15,562 nt of DNA from Rodentolepis nana (taxonomy: Eukaryota; Platyhelminthes; Cestoda; Cyclophyllidea; Hymenolepididae): positions 12,508 to 28,069 of the forward strand of contig UZAE01012999.1 of the NCBI GenBank assembly GCA_900617975.1, given 5' to 3'. The notes beneath the pieces were generated by a model. The model searched no databases, was not told the DNA's origin, and saw nothing but the letters and a program-made list of their open reading frames with translations. Of this stretch, positions 9,605 to 15,562 are shown piece by piece. How positions within the stretch are numbered: position 1 is the first letter of the stretch; every line of letters begins with the position of its first letter. Made by a program: the position numbers and the translations under genes.

Positions 9605-10645
9605 ATGAAAGAACAGGACGTGCACTTCCGACACATCTCATTGTATTACTTCCGAAAAGGCAAGAACGCATCGCAAGCACAAAAGAAGTTATGTGCCGTA
9701 TATGGAGATGAAGCCTTAAAAGAAAGGCAGTGTCGAAATTGGTTTGAAAGATTTCGTTCCGGTGATTTTTCACTGCAAAATTCACAACGATCTGGCCGCC
9801 CAGTCGAAGTGGACGAAACCCATATCAAGGCCATTATCGATTCAAATCGTCTCAGCACAACACGAGATATTGCAGAGAAGCTCAATGTGTCGCATACATG
9901 CATTGAAAACAAATTAAAAACCCTTGGTTATGTCAAGAAACTTGATTTATGGATCCCTCACCAGTTAAAGGAAATTCATTTGACGCAACGGATTAGCATC
10001 TGTGAGTCGCCGCTACTGAAACGCAATGAGAATGATCCATTTCTGAAGAACCTAGTTACTTACTGGCGACGAAAAGTGGATAGTTTATAACAATGTCGTT
10101 ACTCGCAAGAGATCATGGGTGAAGCAAGATCAACCAGCCCAAACAGTATCAAAATCAGAGATTCACCCCCCAAAAAGATTATGCTGTCAGTCTGGTGGGA
10201 TCACAAAGGAATTTTGTATTTTGAATTCATACCGCAGAACCAAACGATAAATTCAAATGTGTATGTTGAAGAACTCGAAAAACTGAAGGATGCGATTGAA
10301 GATAAGCGACCAGCATTATCAAATCGGAAGGGTGTTGTTTTCCATCATGATAACGCAAGGCCCCACACATCTTTGGTTACTCGGCAAAAATTATTGGAAC
10401 TGGGTTGGGATGTTTTGTCACACCCACCATATAGCCCTGACCTTGCGCCTTAGGATTACCATTTGTTTCGTTCCATGCAAAACTCTTTAAATAGTAAAAT
10501 TTATAACAACGCGGATGATGTCGGATCACACCTAATTCAGTTTTTTAATAGCAAAGACCAGACATTTTACGAACGGGTAATTTTTACTCTGCCAGAACGA
10601 TGGAAAAAGGCCATCGACAAGAACGGCCGATATCTAATTGAATAA
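9605..10645 (+). pseudogene. mariner transposase (DD34D), broken by two frameshifts and a stop
   Basis: Reads as a near full-length mariner transposase, about 345 codons. The N-terminus (FRKGKNASQAQKKLCAVYG) is the first helix-turn-helix, followed by the linker RSGRP and a second HTH region (STTRDIAEKLNVSH), then WIPHQL, the counterpart of the family motif WVPHEL. Lesions: (1) a 4-bp duplication TACT at 10057-10064 shifts the frame just before TGDEKW; (2) a shift of net +2 (or -1) within or near the C run at about 10164-10170; together these return to the original frame; (3) TAG at 10451-10453 where Ser normally stands in the APSDYH region. All three catalytic Asp codons survive: 10068-10070, 10349-10351 (HHDNARPH) and 10454-10456 (DYHLF), with 34 codons between the second and third. 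YSPDLAP is intact. The frame ends RYLIE then TAA. No active enzyme is expected from this copy. Confidence 0.95.
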
Positions 10646-10693
10646 AGTTATATTTTTAAACAAAAATTCCGAAGTTGCCTTCTTATTTGAAAT

Positions 10694-10719
10694 CGGCAAT
10701 GACTTACTTGCCAACCTAA
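10694..10719 (-). repeat. mariner right terminal inverted repeat
   Basis: On the minus strand it reads TTAGGTTGGCAAGTAAGTC then ATTGCCG, pairing with the left end at 23 of 26 positions. TA follows at 10720-10721. Confidence 0.95.
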
Positions 10720-10730
10720 TATGTTCGTCA

Positions 10731-10749
10731 ATATATATATATATATATA
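10731..10749. repeat. (AT)n microsatellite
   Basis: About nine AT units, 10 bp outside the right end of mariner. AT-rich tracts offer many TA target sites, which may explain the location. Confidence 0.85.
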
Positions 10750-11681
10750 AATCATTATTATGAACAGAAAGTAGTATCTTATTCATAATTGATGCTAATC
10801 AATATGTAAAGAAACCTCGCTTAAGTTAGAAGACGAAAATCTTTGATTTCTGCTCGAAGCTACTGAATGTCCACACACGACTCTTTGACGAACATATGCA
10901 CCAGTGTTCATGAAAGACAATTAGTCTCGTGGGATCTGTTCTTTATTTAGTACAATTAAATTTTAATTCTAGTTTATACCTAATGTCATACGCCTTATAG
11001 GATTAAATTAAGAAACAATAGATTTGATAAAATTTACCAAGCAAACTTACCTTTAAATCATGAAATAATGGTTGTCTGATATAAATTGTACAATTTTGTT
11101 CATTTCTTAGTGAAAAAGTCTTTAAAATTGTGAGAAAATTTAGATTTCATATTTTTTGTTCGACATTTGAGCTTGAAATTTGTCACTTTATTTAATTTGC
11201 TTACAACTTGCCTATAACTTTCACTCTTAATGATTATCAATACTGAATTTGAATAAGAAGTACTAATTCCACGGATTTTGGGACAAAACCCGTTTGAGTT
11301 CAAGTCATTATTGATGGAGTGAGCACTTGTTTTTTAAACCAGCACAATGCTAAAAAATTAAAAAAATTAAAATATTAGGTAAGTTCGCACAAAATTATGT
11401 TAGAGCAAGGGTGCGAGAAAGACTTGCATCCAAATAGCAAAAGAGCATGCATGTTCATTGTACAAATTGACGGGGAAAACATCTCCCATCCTGGCTAGAA
11501 TAGTCAATTTAGCTTTTTGTTTTGATATGGTGCTATTAGACAGAGCAAAGCACACTAATTGCTTTTCATAGATGCTTAAAGGAGATAAAAGTCAACGTTT
11601 AAAGACTAAAATAGCGAATTAGATTTTGAAGTGGCGAAAAAGCATAAATTATCATTGATCACTTCACTGAAATGGTAATAA

Positions 11682-11700
11682 CCCCCCCCCTCTCACCCCC
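11682..11700. repeat. C-rich tract
   Basis: Nine consecutive C, then TCTCA, then five C. It stands out in this AT-rich window, but the single strand run is too short to argue for a four-run quadruplex. Confidence 0.7.
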
Positions 11701-12298
11701 AAACGCAGGCCTCTTCCTTTCTCAATCGAATGAAATGAATCGAATTTAAATTTATGAATTTGAAGTTCTGAAATTAAGCACATCAAAATTTGTATTCGGA
11801 ATTCTTGTTGTCAACTATTCTTGCATTTAACTCAAATTAGGCAGTTTCCTTTCTACTTAAACTCCTGTGGTAAGTATTGATCAAAGAATCGAAAAATTTG
11901 CTTCATAAAAAAAATATTAAATTATGCAGAGTGTGAAATATTCATCATAGGGCGTATATTTTTGCCAAAGATTGAACGCGATAATGGGCAAATTTGATTA
12001 TTGTGGTTTTTCACATGATAATATTTACTTCCTAAGAAAATGAATTCCACCATTTACTGAATTCAACTTTTGTGAGCATGCCATTTCTACAATCATAAAA
12101 GATATCTAGGTAATCTTCACATTTAATGCAAATAGTTATAAAACTTCTGTGCTGTTAACTTACAATTTCAAGGTAGTGCGACTAACTGCAGGAGAAATAA
12201 ACCGGTTATAGAAAGCAATTGTCACTGGAATTTAGGAGGCATATCGAGAAGTTTGAATGTTAGATCGTGAAGTAATTATTTGATTCATATTATTAAAC

Positions 12299-12332
12299 TT
12301 GAATTCAAAAATTGCAAAAACTCACCCTTCTC
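12299..12332 (+). repeat. Direct repeat, left copy, upstream of SINE copy 3
   Basis: Shares its ordering TTGAATTCA-AATTG-ACTCACCCTT with 12738-12772, with about three substitutions and one base of length difference over 35 positions. The two copies are about 440 bp apart with SINE copy 3 between them. Both are too long and too far from the element ends to be a simple target-site duplication. Confidence 0.7.
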
Positions 12333-12371
12333 AGCTCAGTCAACTTCAGTTGATATCTATGAGTGGTATCA

Positions 12372-12701
12372 GGGGTGTACGATAGACTTACCTCCACGTG
12401 GTGCACCCTGGGCAACGCTTACTCATATGGCAGAAAAAGTCTATAAACTGGCAGTTGACTTCTGACATCAAACTACCATCACCCCTCTGTATTTCATATT
12501 CGACTACTTTCACAGTACTCACCTCACCTTTCATCTAACTTTGTGCCTGGCTCTTTTACATCTTTGAAACACTCATCTGTTCCCTCCTTTCTTGAATATT
12601 TTTCCACTTTGATGTTCCTTCTCCTCTGTGAAGCTTGAAGTCAATTAAAGAGCAAATGATACCTATCAAAAAGTCTGCTATTTGATATAAATAAATAAAT
12701 G
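12372..12701 (+). mobile_element. SINE-like retroposon, copy 3 (best preserved)
   Basis: Probably the closest copy to the family consensus. It has the head GGGGTGTACGATAGACTT, the overlapping palindromes CCACGTGG and GGTGCACC, the string ACTGGCAGTTGACTTCTGA, a pyrimidine-rich middle, CTCTGTGAAGCTTGAAGTC, and a perfect hairpin TATCAAA (12664-12670) / TTTGATA (12681-12687) followed by ATAAATAAATAAATG. There is no open frame that looks like a protein and no terminal inverted repeats. No convincing short target duplication is visible, but a 34-35-bp direct repeat brackets the insertion at a distance. Confidence 0.85.
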
Positions 12702-12737
12702 TTTAGTATTCTTGAGGAATGACTGAATCTGTCTATT

Positions 12738-12772
12738 TTGAATTCAACAATTGAAAAAAACTCACCCTTTTC
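12738..12772 (+). repeat. Direct repeat, right copy, downstream of SINE copy 3
   Basis: Partner of 12299-12332. Similarity fades on both sides within a few bases, so any older duplication has either decayed or was short. Confidence 0.7.
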
Positions 12773-13033
12773 CTCACAGGGAAAATAAAATTTAGTATGA
12801 ATCATGAATAAATTGATAAAACGAGAATAACGGTAGATATCATGTATAGAATATGGATTAAATCTTTTGAATGCTCTTTTATCCTGTTCAGACGTAAGCA
12901 CGGCTATCAGTTTTCCGTTATGGAACCAAATTTGATTGTCATTAGCAGGTCGGTGCCAATATTGGGGACATCAGGCTTTTTATTCTTTTTAAAATTTCTT
13001 TTGCGTGAATTCCAAATAATAAATTAAATAAGT

Positions 13034-13065
13034 AATGCATTATTCTTGTACAAGAATAATGTATT
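13034..13065. repeat. Perfect palindrome with zero spacer (24-bp core)
   Basis: The core 13038-13061 is a perfect self-complementary sequence centred on TTGT|ACAA. Three more pairs form outside one mismatch, giving 32 bp in all. It could extrude as a cruciform or mark the junction of an inverted duplication. It contains no recognisable transposon ends. Confidence 0.85.
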
Positions 13066-15017
13066 GTTTAAATTAGGACAGGAGAATAAAAGGGTTCTCA
13101 CTTGTACTAATGAGATGCTCTTTCCTTCAAAATGTCCATCTTAGCAAACAAAACAATAAATAATTGCCCTATATTGATCATTTTTATGCAATTAAGTTTC
13201 CTAAAATGTACTATATATCTTTATGTGATTGAAATTAAAATCAAGGTCTTTTAACTTTTAGACATTTTTACACAGTTAACTACCATTAAAATCCGAATTG
13301 AAGGGATCTATACGATCTGAACTTCACTCAAATTGTACGAAAATAGAGAATAATAGTTTGAAAGGATTATCGTAAAATTGTTGAAGTGATGTAATGCATA
13401 TTAATTAATATCTCACAATTTGTAATAAGTTCCGGTAATTCAAATCACTCTCAGGCAAATTCGCTATTTGATCGTCTGGTGACATAATCAAAGGCTATAA
13501 GAGTCGCAGGGTCATAGGGGAAAAGTTGGATAGAGGGGTTCAATTTTTAACAAAATGGGGTTTTTGGGGAAAATTTTTCCCACAAAGCTTACATGCATAA
13601 TGCCTATAAACAGCTTAAAAAGATAAAAATAATCTGCAGATACAATTTATTATTTGTCTCACAAAAGGTTCCAATTATTATTTATTACGTTACGTCATTG
13701 TAGAATCAATGCTTCACATCCATGAACGATATCATGTTAATCAACAATTGATTTTGTCAATTGTGTTTGCCTCAACTTTTATTAATTTAAATCGAAATTA
13801 AATGAGCATTTTGATCCTTATTTGCCGAGAACTTTTTGATTGGTCAAATTCCCTACATTGGAAACGATTCTGACTTCATCATATACAATAATACTAGGTG
13901 GTTCTTAAGAAATTATACTTCATTCGATTGGTTGTTTTGTTCATTTCATAATTTCTTGCATTTCATTTATAATTACACATGAAGGTGTTTTTTTGCTCAA
14001 CCTATCTTACCCAAATGTACAAAGTTAGACGCTAATTATAATTGATTTGGTAAATGGAAGCTTATTAGTGACTTTGTTCCCCTAACTAACTAATCTCTTT
14101 CGAACGCAGGGGACTTATAAAATGATGCTAAATTTTGAGCAATAAATAGATGACGAATGAAAAGTCATTCCATTAGCTTAAATTGAATAAATATTAAATA
14201 TAAACGGAAGCAAATACATTAACGTGTATGACTACATTTGAAAAGAAAAAGATAGTTGAATAAATTAGTTTAAGTACCTGGTGAGCATTTTTGATTTTTG
14301 AAAAGTTTTGGGATTTTCTATGTAACAGTCCTGTGTGTTTGAAGTTCCCATAGTTTTAAAGATATAAACCCAAATATCTATCTTCAATCCAATTCCATTG
14401 AAACTAATTTAAAGTTACATATAAGTTCGTTTCGCTTGCAAAACCATTCCATGAGCTTACGATTAATGCATAATCATTCGGTCACTTTCAATTTCAATGC
14501 ATTCAATGGATCATTTGTTGTGAAAACAACACAATTGTGATTTAATGAAACATAACATTATTAGCTGATCTATATTCCCTCGTAAGGTCTTTATATTCTG
14601 AAAATTAATTAAAGTGCCAATTGAGAGGTTGAAAACGATACTAAAAAATATAATATTTTTTCTCTTCTGAAAATAATTGAAAAGTCAAATGAAGTGATTT
14701 TTGTGCTTTCAAATTCAAATCTTTCAAAGCTGTTTCAACCCAGTATTGCACTCTTTTGTATATTCAACCCTTATTTATATGAGAAAGATGGGTTGCTAGA
14801 GAAACAATACATGAACAGAAGGGGGTTTGTGATGGCTAAAATATTTTAATGCTTTTTTCGGTAATTTGTAGCGATTTACTTGTTCACACGCATTGGATAC
14901 GAGTTTGACATATTGTCATGCCGAGTAAGGACTGCATAGGTATGAATGGCCCGAGAAGTAATAGTTATCAAATTATTCGACCAGAATCGGTTTTAGTGAA
15001 GTTAATGGATTTTGAAT

Positions 15018-15369
15018 GGGGTGCGCGATAGATTTACCTCCACCTGGTGCACACTGGGCAACGTATACTCATACGGCAAAAAAGTCTATTAACCGCAGTT
15101 GACTTCTGTCCCCACTGTTTATCACATTCGGCTACTTCTACAGTGCAACCTCCACCTTTTTTCTACCTTTTCTACCTTCGTCTTTGAAACACCCTTCTGT
15201 TCCCCACCTTTTTTCTACCTTTTCTACCTTCGTCTTTGAAACACTCATCTGTCCACATCAACTCAACTTTTTTCACTTTAATGTTCCTTCACATCTGTGA
15301 AGCATGAAGTCAACTAAAGGCCTAATGATAACCATCAAAACGCCTGCCATTTGATGTAAAAATAAATGT
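15018..15369 (+). mobile_element. SINE-like retroposon, copy 4, with internal tandem duplication
   Basis: Starts GGGGTGCGCGATAGATTTAC and ends CGCCTGCCATTTGATG followed by an AAAAATAAATG tail. It is flanked by a perfect 9-bp target duplication ATTTTGAAT (15009-15017 and 15370-15378), the clearest in the window, so it is probably among the younger insertions. It is longer than its sisters because a 52-bp stretch of the pyrimidine-rich middle is duplicated in tandem. Its terminal hairpin is CATCAAA (15333-15339) / TTTGATG (15350-15356), perfect but with a different closing pair from copies 3 and 5. Confidence 0.9.
15152..15255 (+). repeat. 52-bp tandem duplication inside SINE copy 4
   Basis: Units 15152-15203 and 15204-15255. 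The first 41 bases of each are identical, running from CCACCTTTTTTCTACC to TTTGAAACAC; the last 11 differ at a few positions. Each unit contains the smaller repeat TTTTCTACC, a likely substrate for slippage. Confidence 0.93.
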
Positions 15370-15378
15370 ATTTTGAAT

Positions 15379-15562
15379 TTTTTTTCATGATGAAATTATA
15401 TTTTTAATGAAACCAGGGCATTAAATCTTACATTTAGTTAGAAAACACACCAACTAGATGTTATATGCCACGTCTATTTATTTCTTAAATGTTTGAAGGT
15501 TTTTTCATACCTAAGCGATGTAGATTTTGCCATTTTACCGAAATAATTTGGTTTAAAAGGTC
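15379..15562. other. AT-rich right edge, nothing recognised
   Basis: No open frame, repeat unit or RNA-like signal was identified after the right target duplication of SINE copy 4. Confidence 0.5.

Larger units (their letters stand above)
9423..10719 (+). mobile_element. mariner transposon (Tc1/mariner, mellifera-like), non-autonomous
   Basis: A complete cut-and-paste DNA transposon of 1,297 bp, the usual mariner length. It is bounded by TA dinucleotides (9421-9422 and 10720-10721), the target duplication of the superfamily, and by 26-bp terminal inverted repeats matching at 23 of 26 positions. Inside is one intronless transposase gene with a 5' leader of about 155 bp, and an AATAAA (10641-10646) overlapping the transposase stop codon. 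The inverted-repeat sequence and the protein both resemble the mellifera subfamily as I recall it. The coding region is broken, so this copy cannot supply its own enzyme, though the well-kept ends might still be mobilised in trans. Confidence 0.96.
10722..12371. other. AT-rich non-coding DNA, no gene recognised
   Basis: Holds an AT dinucleotide run right beside mariner, a C-rich tract at 11682-11700, and the first half of a 34-35-bp direct repeat that brackets SINE copy 3. A 67-codon minus-strand open frame (11100-11303) has no recognisable features. Confidence 0.5.
12702..15017. other. AT-rich non-coding DNA, no gene recognised
   Basis: Contains the right half of the direct repeat around SINE copy 3, a long palindrome (13034-13065) and a small hairpin (13744-13764). 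Open frames of about 60-86 codons at 12641-12901 (minus) and 12842-13027 (plus) overlap, show no domain and are rated as chance. Its final bases (15009-15017) are the left target duplication of SINE copy 4. Confidence 0.5.

Noticed and set aside
9564..9912. Minus-strand open frames of 73 and 88 codons.
   Set aside because: They are antisense shadows of the mariner transposase.
10290..10490. A 66-codon plus-strand frame within mariner.
   Set aside because: It is an out-of-frame shadow of the transposase; the catalytic motifs read in another frame.
12280..12465. A 61-codon open frame crossing into SINE copy 3.
   Set aside because: Half of it is SINE head sequence, and it ends in the conserved GTTGACTTCTGA of the repeat.
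13744..13764. Hairpin ACAATTGA / TCAATTGT with a 5-base loop.
   Set aside because: Eight-base A/T-rich arms of this kind are expected by chance in this composition, and nothing adjoins it.
15018..15369. Possibility that the repeated element is a MITE rather than a SINE.
   Set aside because: The ends (GGGGTG... and ...AAATAAATG) are not inverted repeats, target duplications vary in length between copies, and one copy is 5'-truncated.

Overview
The window looks like nuclear DNA from an invertebrate animal, most probably an arthropod. It is strongly AT-rich and has no dense gene packing. It holds two GT-AG-spliced exons of a class A neuropeptide receptor, a mellifera-type mariner transposon and several copies of a short retroposon. 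No bacterial operon, tRNA, rRNA or CRISPR array is visible. I cannot name the species.

Layout. Positions 1-4752 are AT-rich non-coding DNA, taken as the large second intron of a minus-strand receptor gene (at least 4.75 kb within the window). Exon 2 (4753-4852) and exon 1 (6277-6544) are on the minus strand, separated by a 1,424-bp intron. Spliced, they encode the N-terminus through the end of TM3, including the Asp and Arg of the DRY box, with the closest resemblance to SIFamide/NPFF/RFamide-type receptors. The rest of the receptor should lie beyond the left edge. Upstream of exon 1 (6545 to about 6780) is a somewhat less AT-rich stretch with CCAAT-type motifs that may be 5' UTR or promoter.

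The right two-thirds is repeat territory. One short retroposon family, SINE-like, 310-350 bp, with an AAAT-type tail, is present as four near full-length copies (5467-5780 plus, 9054-9360 minus, 12372-12701 plus, 15018-15369 plus) and one 5'-truncated copy (8622-8731 plus). Three copies have recognisable target-site duplications. The family has a hairpin just before its tail; three copies keep it perfectly paired, one of them through a compensatory base-pair change. I do not recognise the family, and it is the best candidate here for something undescribed. A 1,297-bp mariner element (9423-10719) with TA target duplication and 26-bp inverted repeats carries a DD34D transposase gene broken by two frameshifts and one stop codon.

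The only host gene supported by the sequence is the receptor. One SINE copy sits in its first intron in antisense orientation and thereby places a consensus splice donor on the sense strand of the gene. The other non-coding stretches show only simple repeats and small inverted repeats.
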